DNA of 64,000 bases from Siphonodentalium dalli (lineage: Eukaryota; Mollusca; Scaphopoda; Gadilida; Siphonodentaliidae), in contig CP136068.1 in NCBI GenBank assembly GCA_032622095.1, forward strand, positions 117,849,509 to 117,913,508, given 5' to 3'. Position numbers and translations under genes: made by a program. The notes under the pieces are model-generated. The model was not told the origin of the DNA. It made no database searches and was given only the letters and a program-made list of their open reading frames with translations. This document shows, in pieces, positions 1-14,500 of this stretch (its first letter is position 1; the number at the start of each line of letters is the position of its first letter).

Positions 1-390
1 TCACCCATCAAAGCTCAGATTTGTTAGATATCGATTTTAGAAATCTATTATTTTTCATTATCGGGAATACTATCTGGCCCAGAACTCAGTCTAAATTGCG
101 TTAAAATTACCACTTGATTTTAGAGTTATTCATCCTTGTCTGTTTGAATATATTTGAGGTACACATCCAGAGCAGATTACGGCAGTTATTAGTACTGATC
201 TCGAGAACATAACAAATTTGAAAAATCAATATCTAATAACCATGAGCTTTGTTTGATGGGTTCCTCGACTCGAATCAAATATTTTTTACCCCCAAAGCCA
301 AAGAAATAGTAATATAGGACCCTCTGATCGGATTGTTGTTGTTGGAATCTGTTGAGATGGGGACCCTCTTTACGGGTTGAGTACCTTTAG
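1..390 (+). repeat. TTAA miniature element family A, copy 1, cut by window edge
   Basis: This is the right part of a 477-bp element found whole at 13073 and 23222. It ends GGGTTGAGTACCTTTA, but the right flank is TTAG rather than TTAA, so the target site has mutated. The left end is outside the window. Confidence 0.9.
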
Positions 391-779
391 TGTGTTTATA
401 TCAACAGTAGCATATTTATCTACTTTTGGTAAAAATTTGGGTGTGAAATGGCTGTCAGTTGGAAATTTTCCAACCTTATATATAGGGGCTATCGAGTTGG
501 AATTTTCCGACAGTTGGAAAGCTTGAGCTACAAGTTGGAAATTGTAATGGGTGTGCAGTTGGAAATCACAAAGTGGACCCAACGGGTGCGCTCTATAGCA
601 CGTCCCTGCTCGTAGTGGCATGAGAACACCGTGACGTCATGATCGCCGGTTCGGGTTCGCGATTATGTTCCTATACATGTATATAGAATCATTAGCATGT
701 GCTGTGTCTGCGTGGTCTCGGTGTTTGAATCGTCGCTCGCAGATCACGTCTTGGTGGTCAATTCTGATCGCGACTATCG
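391..779. other. SLC23 intron 11 sequence with TTGGAA-rich repeat
   Basis: Bases 400-560 hold repeated GTTGGAAATTT and TTTCCAAC words and are similar, inverted, to about 55.64-55.70 kb. Bases 735-760 carry CACGTCTTGGTGGTC, a word that recurs at 18.99, 19.09 and 28.53 kb. No coding segment is recognised. Confidence 0.5.
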
Positions 780-2250
780 AAAGCGAATGGAATCCTATTT
801 ATGTCACTTTTGTCGAAAAATCCAGCAGGTCACAGCGACGGAACCGAAATATCGCCCGCGACCGAACCGACGAAACTGACAAATTCGACATTAGTCGACC
901 GCGACAAAAGCGACGCATGCGAGATAGTCGCCAAAATCAAACGACAGTATAGTTGCCTCCATCGCTTCATTTTGTCCCTCTTCTCGCTTTGGTCGCCCGC
1001 CGAAAGCGACAAAACATGCGATGAAATATAATAGACGGAACCGAGACTACGACATTTGTCGGCGCGACCAAAGCGAGTATAGAGCGACAATAATATGAAT
1101 CGTACGTGACACGTAGTGGAGCAACCACACATGATGTGCCTCAAATTTGCCTTTTTTCGGCTACATAACGCTAAGAATAATTTATGTAACATCATGCAGT
1201 GGTCACGACATGCCAAATTGACAAGACGTGTCGTGGATTGTAAAATCTTGTCTGGATTATCGTCATGACTTCTTCATTTTTAGTTTTCATTAAAGGTACG
1301 GTTGGCCTTGGCGGTGGGTATCCTGTGAAAATATTTCCACCCATCAAAAACCGCCACAAACAGAAAGAACATCAAAATGTAGACAGACTTTGTCCGTATA
1401 CAAATAAGAAATATCGCATAAACAGTATGTTATTGTCATTTGTTTGACCATTGTTATGTAAACAAAAACATAAAAAGTAACTTTTCTGGTGTTTGTTTAT
1501 ATTATGATGGTAAACATAAAGAGCGTTCTGTGTTGCTGAATTCCTGATATGGAACTAATAAAGAGCGTTTATATCATTTGTGAGTGATTAGCCAGTGACA
1601 CTGTGCTGTCTTCTGTAACACAATCAGGCTCTTGCTTATGTAAAATATAGTAAGTCTTTATGATAGCATGCTGTTTACGCGATGGTCATGGTATATATGA
1701 ACGTAACTGTATGCGTTTTAATGTTTGTCTGTTTACGGTGTTTGGAACAAATATGAATATTTTCGACAACTAAGGCCAATCGTGCCTTTAAGCTGACCAA
1801 CGAAATTGGTCTAAATGAAATTAATAGACTTAAATCAAATGTATTTTCTTCGTAAGTTGTGAAGTAGTTACTTTCATTTTTATCGCGATGCTTCGTTTCC
1901 AATTCCGCACACGATTGCTAACCGGAAGTCACGTGACAATTTCTCCAAAATCTATATACCCGCGATCTTGAAAAATCACTGATGGATATAGAACAAATTA
2001 TATGACGTCATTCACCTGCCTTATGTATAAGCACCCTTGGTGGTGGCTATAAAGCGACGGAAGCTACTACTGTCTTTTGATTTTGGCGACGATCTCGCAT
2101 GCGTGGCTTTTGTCGCGGTCGACTGATCTCGCATGTGTCTGTTCAGTCGAGGGCGAGATTTCGGTTCCGTCGCATGTCTCGGTTCTGTCGCCTGTTGGAT
2201 TTTTCGACAAAATGAAGTGGCGCAAATAGGATTCCATAAAAGCGACGCAC
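780..2250. mobile_element. Foldback element with about 180-bp inverted arms and GCGAC-rich ends
   Basis: The arm at about 785-960 and the arm at about 2070-2240 are inverted copies; both hold CGACCGCGACAAAAG and GTCGCCAAAATCAAA. Short frames across the arms are accidental. A related GCGACAAAA-rich block is at 38.03-38.25 kb. A separate TTAA element (1290-1791) lies inside. No transposase is visible. Confidence 0.65.
1290..1791. mobile_element. TTAA miniature element family D
   Basis: A 502-bp segment bounded by TTAA at each side, with imperfect inverted ends: TTAAAGGTACGGTTGGCC on the left and GGCCAATCGTGCCTTTAA on the right. It is non-coding and sits in the spacer of the 780-2250 foldback. 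A lone similar end, TTAAAGGCACGGATGGCC, is at about 36.74 kb. Confidence 0.7.
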
Positions 2251-2484
2251 ACCATGCAAAATTGTATCAAATCTTTGACATGGACATTTATACATGACCA
2301 AACTCCAGGTATAGCCAACACATGTTGTGTCGATTTTTGCGCAATTTTAGAATAAGTATAGATGTCTGAATATAAGTCATAAAATACGTTAGAATTTGTT
2401 TAATAACTGGGTGGGTAAAATGTATGGTAATCCTAGAAATGAGACTATCCAGTTGGACTGATTTAAGGAGTGTAGAGAACTCAC

Positions 2485-2588
2485 CTTGGTGATTCCTATG
2501 GCCCCGATGTTTTCGCTGTATGAGGTTGTGGCGTTTCCCGTGCCCCAAGCACCCGCTAATATACAACCGATCCCCTCCACACCTATAC
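2485..2588 (-). CDS. SLC23 transporter exon 11 (TM9-TM10, NAT signature)
   Basis: A 104-nt exon encoding residues 415-449: [20 protein letters not shown] then [13 protein letters not shown]. This carries the family signature [Q/E/P]-N-x-G-x4-T-[R/K]. The first signature residue is Glu440. Acceptor GTTGTAG, donor GTGAGT, ends in phase 0. The next exon is not in the window. Confidence 0.96.
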
Positions 2589-5500
2589 CTACAACGACAT
2601 ATATAATCCGTGTACTATGATATGAATACATGCGTGTCTGTATCTAATTAAAGCAGTGAGTTCAGGACATAGACCACCCGCGACGTGACAACAGGGATTT
2701 GGGTTTTGTGAGTATTTGATCATTTCATTCCTGAAACATCAGTTAGAAATATCATGATGCAAAACATGTTGAGAAATTTCTGATAGTTTGTATTTCAAAC
2801 AAGCAGTTAGCAAAGGGTATGCTGATGTACACAAGATTAGACATTTTACTATTTTCAGTGAAATTCCTGACAGAAATCGCCATGTAGGAAAATGTTCCAA
2901 CCATGGGGGTAATATGTTGGAATTTTCGCAAGCGTTCGAAAACTTGTAGAGCAACATCGAGCTCTTATTGTGCGAACGATGAGCTATTCTTTTTCCAACA
3001 GTTATTGTTCAATCATTGCACAGTTATTGTCCTGATAATGCTAGTTATTGTTCCACTCTGGACAATCGGATGTGTTTTAACCCTTCCAAGACTGGATCAT
3101 CCTGAATTTTTGTGAAAACCCTGTGCCAATGCATTTTCTTATATATGCGAGTCTCGATCCCATATGGGGTCTTGCATATATAAGAGAATGGCCTAACAAT
3201 ATTAACATTGACCTTGTAAGCCTGTGCATTCTCTTATATAATTATGTGAGGCTCCCTATGGGAGACTTACATATATAAGAGAATACACTGGCATAAGATC
3301 TTTAATGTTGCACCAGCGCAGCTCTCGTCATGAAAGAATTAAAGTAGTACTGTGATACCCACCATTTATTCAGGACCGGGGACCTATGTCACAATTTACT
3401 CGAAAATGGCGGCAAGATATCAAGTCTCGCCACTATGTATGTTGGTTACGAACAGTGTAGACTGAAAGGAACCACATCGTTCAAGAAAGTTCCCGATGGG
3501 AGAAAACAACTTTTCTCTTGTGTAAAAACTTGTTATACGAAAAGTTTTATTTTAACGTTTGTCGATTTCTAAGATAATAACTGTCATTACATTGATCTAA
3601 AAACATTATCCGTGTTATCATACTGGCGTCTGGCAATTTCAACCTGAAAAAATGTGACAGAAGTCACTTGAATACTTACCTCTTCTCAACAGTCATGTTT
3701 ATTAAGGACGCGATTAAGCGTGATTCATAGCTGTTTCGCTACCGTTTTTGTTTGAGTTATTCATATATGTCTCAGCCCAGTTATCACTCACCAAACTCCA
3801 TGCAGGATTAACCTCCCTTGGTGACTCAGTAAGACCGCTGCTATATACCGGCCATATTTTACCCACATTTGTGGACTTCCGCGATATAAATATATATACA
3901 TGTACCAAGCGAACAGAACAACATCTTGACCCTATTAAGCACACATTAAGTCCATCTAAAACCAAAGAACTATATTGCGAAACGGTGTGATTTGGTTCTC
4001 CGATTAGTTTATCGTCACAAAATTCCGAACGCACATGGACGACAACATTCATGGCAAGTAAAATACAAGAGTTCTAATCTGCTGCCATTTTTTCTAAGGA
4101 GTTTAGGAAAATCGTCAACAAAACTACCGCTCTAATTCTCCATTCTGTCAATAATGTTTTAGTGCGGAAATTGTTCTCCAAGCAGATCCCAAGCTGTTTC
4201 GCCATTTTGTCTGGAAACAAAACCCGAGCTAAATATAGAAAAACACAGATTAGTAACCAGCCGGTGACCCAGAAATGAAGTATGACTAGTACACTCTGGT
4301 AGAGATTTATCACTCACCTCGGTTGACAGCATGGACAGGTGGTGGTGGGGCACCGGAGAGTCTCGCGCATGCGTAATAGTCTCCAACTGATTCTATCATG
4401 GATGCCAGTACTCCGGCTAGAATCCCAAACACACCGGCAATACTAGCAGTCGGCATGCCCCACTGACCTATCAAAATTAAATCGGAAATAATTACACATG
4501 TATTCACCTTATATACACAGATAGTACATCATTTAACCGGCGTCCACGTTGTTGTCCCATTTTGTGAGGCATGGGTTCATAACCAAGATGAAGCTGAGAT
4601 CCATATCCCTTAACCCTTTACCCAACAGAAGGGCCCTGTGCCAATGCATTCTCTTATATATGCGAGTCGACCATAGGTCGCCTCGCATATATAAGAGAAT
4701 GCATTGGCTTAACACATTACAAATTATAAAATTGTTAAAGAATGTAAGAAAAAATGGTAAAAAGTGTTAAAAAAAGATTTGTTTTAGGCCAATGCATTCT
4801 CTTATATATGCGAGGCGACCTATGGTCGACTCGCATATATAAGAGAATGCATTGGCACAGGGCATAACTGTAACTATCACAATGTGGTCAAGGAGCCGGT
4901 TCCAATGATATCCATATTTGTATGGTTCTATTGAGACAGACCGAAGATATTTTAGGCTGTTGAAGCTTTATTTGGCCGGTTTTGGCCGGTTTGTTGGGTA
5001 AAGGGTTAACACTGTGGCCTAATTTCAGTTGATTGCTCCCTGCATGAGTGGACCACATTGTATATTAATATGTTTTTTTTTATTGGGCATGATTGGGCGG
5101 GATTATTTGTGACTGCTTTATTCCTCATTATAATATATTGGGGTGTGATGCTGTATTATGCAATTAAAAATCTAACTCAACATTATGATACAAATGAAGT
5201 CTCCTCCCGTTTGGTGATTGGAGTTTTGTGTGAAATTATTAATTATTCTAGCAGTTCTTGGTAACGAAAGGGACAAAAAATTAAAATACTAATTTCAACC
5301 TCTCAAATGTACTAAAATCCATTGTTTTTGTTGTTTCTCAATAATTGCTCAGATTCTATATAAAATGAAGATAATTATATGAGAAACTCAAGATTTTTTT
5401 TGCCAGATAGATCCAGAGAAATTCTTTGTTGAAAATCTTTTGCCATTTTGTTTTGGCAAAACGTGCGTCTCCCTCTGAACGGAATAACGGGCATCAATAA

Positions 5501-8500
5501 AAGACACCATTTTCGATGCAACATGGTAATAATGTATTCCAAATCACCCACTGATGTGAACAAAAAGTTAGCCCAACGTTTCATCCACGTAGCTAACGAT
5601 TGTTATAAAGTTATCTGTTTGAAACCAATTGAAGTCGTATTTGATTGTCCCTAATTTAGGGATTAAGCCTAGTAAATTAAAGTACACTTTATTAAACCTC
5701 GAATCCGATATTACCTGGATAGGGGAAGCGGAACCACTTGGCCTTCGACAGGACATCTGTATTAATGTCTGTTCGTGCAGCGTAGCCCCACCCCTTCGGA
5801 TCGTCGGTCAGCGCTCCTGCTTCTGTAAGAATTAGACAAATGATCCACGCTACCACCATGGCCAGCAACACCTGCAGACAGTTCCAGTGAACAATATAGT
5901 GAGGATAACTCATATTTAAAGGGGTACTGTACGCCAAATGTTGTTGTTGGTTTCTATAGTCTCCGAGTCGGAGAATAAGGTAACAATATTTTCATTATTT
6001 GAAAGTCTGTTGAGTACGAAGTAGTGTTACGGATGACAAATTTACCGGAATGCAAAAATACAAATTGTCGTTGTCGAGTAATTTTTGTACAGTTTTCAAC
6101 CAAATGAATCAAATAAAAGTTATATTATAGGCATACTAGTCCCATATAATCATTTAAGTTATTGTATCGTCGCTAGTCAGTGAGTGGCTTGAGTGTTCTC
6201 CCCCGTATCATCATAATATTTTAAGCGACCGTGTGTGCGATCGGTTTAACAATCCAGTATCCCTCAATTACTTTGTTTGATTACGGAAATTCTTAATTTA
6301 ATTGACGCCATTTTATGGCTCCAGTCATAAATTCAATTTATATCAAATTATTAACTTTTAAATTATTAAATTTTAAGATAGCCTATTAACCTGAGCGTTT
6401 ACAGAATACATCTTCGACTCAAATTACTTATGTTTCTATATATTATCGATATTAGATCGTTGTTGTCATCGGAAATTTAATGAAAATGGCGTACAGTACC
6501 CCTTTAAATGGACTGTGGTTATTATCCAGTATATAAAGATGGTCTGTCTTTTGCGGGTCACAAATACAACAACATATTTATATTAAACAATATTTCAAGA
6601 CTGCAAATATCATTTTCTATGAAAATCTGAAGATTGGGTATATTATTTTTCTATAACGACATAATAATGTGGGGTTTTGTTCCTTTTCAATAATTGTGTT
6701 TTTGCGTAATAGGAATGAAGCTCGTCTATAGTAATCTCCATGATTCAGGCACCATGGGAGGGGGTTAGTCACAACTGGTTATATACATCAATCAAAAAGT
6801 AATTAAATAAACACACGCAGAAAGGTTTTATGTATTATACCAGAAAAAAATATCTTCGATTCATATTTATTTATTTTATACCCCGGGAATTATATTAACT
6901 TGTTATTTCATCTTTAAAGGTTCTGATTAATCCGGAAACCCCCCGAAAAAAATGCTTTGTTCGAACTTCCAATGTGAGTACCGATGGAAATTTGTATTGT
7001 GTTAAATGAATTACATATTTCTAAAATATATTTTAAAATCCACAAATATCTGGGGTGAGTATTTTGAGAGAATGCTTGTAGGCAAAAGTAAGTCTAAATA
7101 ATAATTTCTAATACTGGTATATTGGCCGAATATGTTAATTTCAGGGTAACACCTGGAAATCAAAAAGTCGGTTTCGAATATGCAAATTAGCCTTAAGTCA
7201 CAATTCATGCAGTTGTCACTAGAACGGCCTATGTGGTAAATCTACCCGAAATTTACAAATTTCAGCTTATGTTTGTGATCATGAGCACTATACTATTGTG
7301 AAATTTCATGAAAGTATTGACAACTAGAGCCAGTCTAACACTTTTTACTCAGAAACAGTCTAATTACACCTCCAACTATAGGATATCATGAGGAGTCGGG
7401 GCGTATGCCTCGAGTACACGTACATACCGGGAATAGTTTGAAGATTGGAAGCCATGCTGCTTTGCATCCCTTCCCTCTCTGGTATGAAGGTAGCGGAATG
7501 TTTATGTTCGACATGTACTGTGAGAAAATTGTCATGAGAACGACAACGCTGCAAATACAAGATACAAGATGTATGATTATGAATGATGATGCTCTTTTGT
7601 TATCTTTTTTCTTCTGTCTGTCCTTCTTCTATGTTTATTTCACAAACACCCCTCAAAATGAATGGCATACCGTTCGAATGTATACTGTTATAACTGATGT
7701 GAGAATCCATTCACCAAATACAGTAATACCCTAAATAATCGACTCCTTAACCACAGCAGAATTATGGGTAATTTTTCAGGATTTAGTCGGAAATCTGGCT
7801 TGTTGTCATTCACCGGAAAGCTCTCGCTGAGAGCTTCCGATGAATGGCAACAAGTCATATATCCGACTAAATCCTGAAAAATTACCCATAATTCTGCTGT
7901 GGTTAAGGAGTCGATTATTTATGGCATTAATGTCGATAAGATTAAGATACTAAACGCTGACAGCCATACTGTTGTACATGTTACGTTTCGTAAGTCAGTG
8001 TTTGGGCAAAATATTTATTTTAATATACCAGAGTGTATGCATCATCACAGCTGCTGTAACCACCTGCTGTATATTATAGGAATCACTGAACTAAATGGTT
8101 TCCCAAAGGCGACATTGTTAACGTTTCGGCCAAATTCACTGAATTGAAGCCTGCAGGCCATACCAGTGATGTTTACCCAGCTAGATTGACACCAGTTGAT
8201 CACGAAAATGCAAGAAAAATCATAGGTCATGCGTTTATGTTTTAAAATAAATCACCAAGTGTACGACAGTGCTATCCCACATTCAAATGTGATCTGAAAA
8301 AAACAGAACTACAGCAGCTAGTTAAATAAATTTCCCGTTCACAAAAATCCATTCCCCCATTAATTCACCAGTTTAAATTATTTAGATATGATGTACAAAT
8401 CAACTAAACGCGATGTCATCCTTTAATAACGTGTCGCGTGTATCAGGTGAAGGTCATTCTTCAGTTACCTTCACCTTTAGCATTCCACGGTGTACTCGCT

Positions 8501-11500
8501 CCCCGACTCTGGAACACATTTAGCTCCCTGATTCCTATAGAGGTTTAGACTGATTAAGCTTCTAACTTCGCTCGTCAGCCATAAGAGACTATATATAATT
8601 CTCTGTGTTGAGGCGAGAAAGTATGGGCGTCCTTTAGCCAAAAAAATGCGTCGAAACAAAATAAATATATGCCTAATAAAAATCGTTATGTTAGTCTGAT
8701 TCAATAGACATTATTTCAAAACCAATGGTTGTGTTTTCAAATATAATAACGGTTATTTTACTTTCATTATTTTACGAAACTCAAAGAAATTGTCACGTTA
8801 AACGTTCACGTTCCAATATCAATTAATTCCAAACTACTTATTAAAATAAGATTTTAAATCTTGTTTCTGATTATTAGTTCTCAATTTTGTAAAAATATTG
8901 CTATCTTCATTAAATTTGAAAACTCAACCGATGGTTTTGATGCAATCTCTATTGACTCAGGGCTAACATATAGATTTGTATTTGGTACTAGCAGGGTTAC
9001 CCGGCGTTGCCCAGGTTAAAGTGATGTGAAACCCTCTGTTGATATTTGGTGGGAATATAGAGAATACTCTTGCTCTCAAAGTGTTACACGTATTCTCATA
9101 AATTGTATATCCAAATGGCATCACAAAACATGATTCTTACACATTTAATATAAGTAGTGGCTCACCTTGTCAGGTCGGAGCGATTATCATTTTGTTTATC
9201 GCGTTTAATCCGTCCCACCAATATAGAAGTATTTATTTATTTACAACTGCGTATACTTCAGACGTTATATAGCATGAAATCAATCAATCTAGTTTATTAT
9301 ATCTTCATGAAGATACAGATGTTTTAAAGATATGTCCAGGTGCTCCTCTGTTTTGGTGCTATATACTGGCTAGTCATTTTCAGTTTAAAAGAATTGATGT
9401 TATGCAAGTATAGCAGCTACATGTGCCCGACACAGCGAGATTTTGAGTTGTTTATGTTAGGCGATGAGTCTGTTCTAAAAAATATAAGAAATCCTCTTTA
9501 TCGGGCAGATATACCCTTGTATTGTCAGATGTCAATATTGGAGGATCCTGAAAAGTCATGTGCTATACGGACCGCGTTTTCCTTTATCTCAGAAGTAACC
9601 CTATTTTACTGCACACTGTGACCACTATTTTTGAACAGGCCTGCTCTACATCTCCATATCTCTTGGCAATTGTAACTTTTTTTGTGGAAACTATATTGAA
9701 TGGAACAGACTCAATCGTGTTATAATATATACATGAACCATTCTAATATGAAATCCTCTGACGATTCAAGGTCCCTCAGTTTGAATGAATATATGTATCT
9801 CTTAAATAGATTGATATAAATATAGTTTTAATGCTTTCTTCTATGTATCTGTGTTGCTAGATCAGTATATGAATGCCCTGATTTCCATCCCCATATAAAT
9901 ATGACAGTTGAGAAGATATAATTGTTCAAGTGACTTAATTCGGTCACCTTTTGTCGAGATTGTGAAATTGGAATGCCAAAAACTCCTTAGAACGACATGG
10001 AGATGGCCTGGAAGATGACTATATATAACTTTGTTGGATATCGGCTAATTGAAAAATCTTATAAATGCTAGTGGATCTCCTCTCGCCATCCATGACTCAA
10101 ACGACCCCAAATGTGATTTAATTATCATATCATTAGATAAGAACGTGCATGAATTTGGTAGAATCAGTGCTAAATATATTTGTATCAACTGGTGCAACTC
10201 CCCTCATGCTTGACTTGAACCGCGCCACTTTTGTCATATTTAAACCACGTCTATTAGACTCATGCATGCATTATATAATGGAGATGATTATATATACATT
10301 TGGTGGTAATCGGCAACTAAACAAATTCTTATCATAGTTATTACCCCCCCCCCCCCCCCATCTCTCACCCAAACGGTACCAATTTCGCGTCTTTAAATCA
10401 CACGTTTATATTCCTCGTATCACGGAGATGAATAATATATCAATTTGGTCGAAATCTGTGCTAAAAATATCCCCTCTCCTGACACCAACAACGTCACTTT
10501 AGAAAATTTTAACCCGCACCATTATCTTACTCGTAAAAAAGTTACCCCTGTTAGACCGCCTTGGTGCCATCTAGATTGTACCCTTAAAGTTATATAGAGA
10601 ACACATGTGCAGACAGATATTCGAAAATATTTGATTCATTGTATCATTTGAGAAGAACGTGTATGAGTTTAATCGACAACTAAACAAATTCTTATCATAG
10701 TTATTACCCCCCCCCCCCCCATCTCTCTTAAAGTTATATAGAGAACATAGACAGATATTCGCAAATATTTGATTCATTGTATCATTTGAGAAGAACGTGT
10801 ATGAGTTTGATGGTAATTGGCACTAAACATATTTTTATAAGTTTTTGGTGACCCTCCCGTCCCTATTTCGGACTCAAGCGGCGCCACTTTTGACATCATT
10901 AAACCACACACAGACTCATTATAGAGATGAATATATATAAAATTTATGAAAATTGGCGAGTATACAAATTCGTATCAAATTTAGGGCCACCATTGCATAT
11001 CTGTCACACAAAGGCACAAATTTGGCGAATTTAAACCACACGATTAGATTATTCGTATCACTGAGAAGAATATGTATCAATCAGGTGGAAATCGGCGCTA
11101 AACATATTGTTTATCAATGTTTGTGTCCCTCTCACCCTCTAGGCACCCCTGACTCGAATGGCCCCACTTTTGACATCTTTAAACCACACAATTAGACTCC
11201 TGATATCATGGAGATAATTATTTGTAAGTTTGGTGCTAATCCACGACTAAACAATTTTTTATCAAATTTACTGCCCACCCCACCCCACCCCATCTCTCAC
11301 CAAAGCAGCACCAATATGACGTCTTTAAAATCACACGATTAGATTCCTCATATCATGGATAAGAATGTGGATTTGGTGGAATTGGCGCTACAAATATTGT
11401 GTATCAATTTTGTGCCCCTCTCCCTTTCAGTGCACCCCTGACTCGAATAACGCCACTTTTGACAGCTTCAAGCCACGCCATTAGACACCTCATACCATGG

Positions 11501-14500
11501 GGATGAATTTGTATAAGTTTCGTGGCAATCGGTGACTAAACCAATTCTTGTCAGATTAAGTACCCACCCGCCGCCCCGCCCCAAATCTCTCACCCCAACG
11601 ACACCAATTTGGCGTCTTTAAATCACACAATAAGATTCCTTGTATCATGGAGAAGATCTCAGAAGAATGTGCATCAATTTGGTGGAATTCGGCGCTAAAA
11701 TTATTTTGATAAATTTTGGTGCCCCTCTCCCCTTCCTGTCATCCCTGACGCGAACGGCGCGACTTTTGACATATTTAAACCACACCATTAGATTCCTAAT
11801 ATTATGAGGATGATTGTATATAAGTTTGGTGGCAATCGGCGATATTTTGTGTCTGCCCCTCCCCCTTTTCTGCCCCTGACAACAACGGTGTCACTTTAGA
11901 AAATTCTAACCCTCTCCATTATCTTTCTCGTAAAATGTTACCCCTATTGGACCCCTTTTGTGATATCAAGGGGGTCCCCTGTGAATTTCTATAGAACACA
12001 GACAGACAGACAGACAGACATTCGCAAATATAGATATAGATATATTGATTTTGGGTCCACGTAATTTTTGTCTAAACGGTCGCCCATAATTGGATAGATG
12101 TATCCAGTATGCGTTGGATTTTGTGGAGGAGATCTATGTCTTTTTGTTGGTATGGATCCCAAACTATTGCTCAATAGTCCATGGTAGATCTGACTAGTGA
12201 TATGTGGACAGTTTTCTTGGACTTTATGGACATGAACCTCAAACTTCTTCTGAGGAAGCCAATTGTGGCAAGTTTGGTTTACATGGGCTGTCCATTTCAA
12301 GTCTTTAGATATCTGGACGCCAAGGTATGGGTTTGTGTCGACTTGGCGAAGTATTTCGCCACCCAGTTTGTAGAATTTGGATAGTTTACTCTTGAGGCTC
12401 ATTACATAGCATTTGTTTGGGTTGAAGGCCATGCCCCAGTGTTTAGCCCATGTTTCGATGTTCTTGAGATCTTGTTGTAGGGTTACCTGGTCTCCAGCGG
12501 TGTTGATTTGTCGGTACAACAGACTGTAGTCTGCAAAAAGTCGTACTTTTGATGATACTGTGTTCGGTAAGTCGTTTATATGGCATAGTAACAAGAGTTA
12601 CCTAAGCACATATTATTGTGGTACTCCGGAGTCAACGTCCACTTGTGACCTTCGATCCAGAACATTTTCCTTCTGATGAGAAAAGACGTGAGCCATGCAT
12701 GCAATTGTCCTCTTATGCCATATTCGTATAGTCTGATATTTCTTGAAATTAAAAGTGTTCAGTGTAAACTCTAGTATCTCACCTGATAGCAATCCACCAA
12801 TGGGTTGATGCTTTCTGTGCTGCGGCTTGGAACAATCCGATGCCGATCATGGTTATAGTGGGAGCCACGACGAGCGGGCCGATATAGTTAAGAAGGTACC
12901 CAATCAATCCAGAGAATCCGATGAAGACTTGGAAACACGATGCAATCATGACACACCCTTGAATCTGTAAAAGATCGTATAGAATTTCAGATGACTCGTG
13001 CATGAAGTTGAAGTATAGGGGCCATTTGAGTCTAAAATTTGACTTGAATGCTCGGTCTAAAAATCGCATATATTAAAGGTACTCAACCCGATAAAACTCC
13101 TCTCAATTACTATTTCAATGACTTCGGGGGTCAAAAATATTTGATTCGAGTCGAGGAAGTCACCCATCAAAGCTCAGATTTGTTAGATATCGATTTTAGA
13201 AATCTATTATTTTTCATTATCGGGAATACTATCTGGCCCAGAACTCAGTCAAAATTGCGTTAAAATTACCACTTGATTTTAGAGTTATTCATCCTTGTCT
13301 GTTTGAATAGATTTGGAGTACACATCCAGAGCAGATTACGGCAGTTATTAGTACTCATCTCGAGAACATAACAAATTTGAAAAATCAATATCTAATAACT
13401 CTGAGCTTTGTTTGATGGGTTCCTCGACTCGAATCAAATATTTGTTACCCCCAAAGCCAAAGAAATAGTAATATAGGACCCTCTGATCGGATTGTTGTTG
13501 TTGGAATCTGTTGAGATGGGGACCCTCTTTACGGGTTGAGTACCTTTAAATATTGTTTGGAAATAATCAGAATGTTTAATGTTTATTTTGCTATCATAAA
13601 TATCAAATTTGACCACGATTTGAGGTGAGACCATCAGTGCATCACAGCACGCGCAAGCTAAAAACTCGAGTGATATAAACTATTTCCCAGAGAGACAATA
13701 TCTGCACATCAAGAAAGACACTATTGCACCAACTCCCAAAAGTGCTAAGTTGCATATCCATCGGAAGGCTATATATAGTAACCGAGAGGAAATTTAGCGC
13801 TCAACGGCAGTTACGGTGACTTCCCTGAGTATCAAATTACACTGTACCACTCTTAGGGTGTACACGTTCGATGCACGGGAACACAATTGGCTCCGGTGAT
13901 GATAAGTTAATACTTATTTAATTACATCCCAGTGCTAGTTTACCTCTCCAGTGAGTGGAGAAAATCTACCACCCACAAGAGTGCGAAGAACTCACCTCCC
14001 CGAGAGTGCAACCTAACACTTTGGAGTGGGTAAATGTAGCACTTCATTGTGACCATTCCGGCATGTTTGATTGATAAACATCCGTAAATAGTGGCAGAGT
14101 AGTGTTTTCAGCAAAGTGGTTTCATCACGTGTCTAGAAATATTCTTGACAAACGCGACAGACGAATAGATGCTTTACACAGAGCGTGTCCAGACTTGATA
14201 ATAATGGAGTTACCTCCCTCAGCCTTGATTGCCACATCTCCCTGTGTTCATCGCCACCTATCTCCGGCAGACTGTGATTACTCCACTGGTCTGAAATTCA
14301 TAACAAAAAATCAGCAGATCCCCAAAAGATACGTCGTCACGGCCGGGAAACTACGTCATAATGTTCTCCAAAAATGGCGGCAAAATGTCTCACATTGAAG
14401 TAAGTATTCACCGTTTTCATCATCGATATAAATAACTCAACCAACAAGACAGTCAATGACTGTGGGGTCGCTCACCAGACTGCAAAGACTGATAAGACTG

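Noticed and set aside
830-1216. 128-codon reverse frame
   Set aside because: It lies on the arm of a foldback repeat rich in GCGAC words; no domain and no splice context.
7405-7734. 109-codon forward frame, and a 66-codon reverse frame at 7360-7560
   Set aside because: Both are shadows of SLC23 exon 8, which uses a third frame with proper splice sites.
13940-14040. Possible SLC23 exon ending TLGE before a GTGAGT donor
   Set aside because: It has an early in-frame stop and no acceptor; exon 6 at 14214-14290 fits phase and conserved residues instead.
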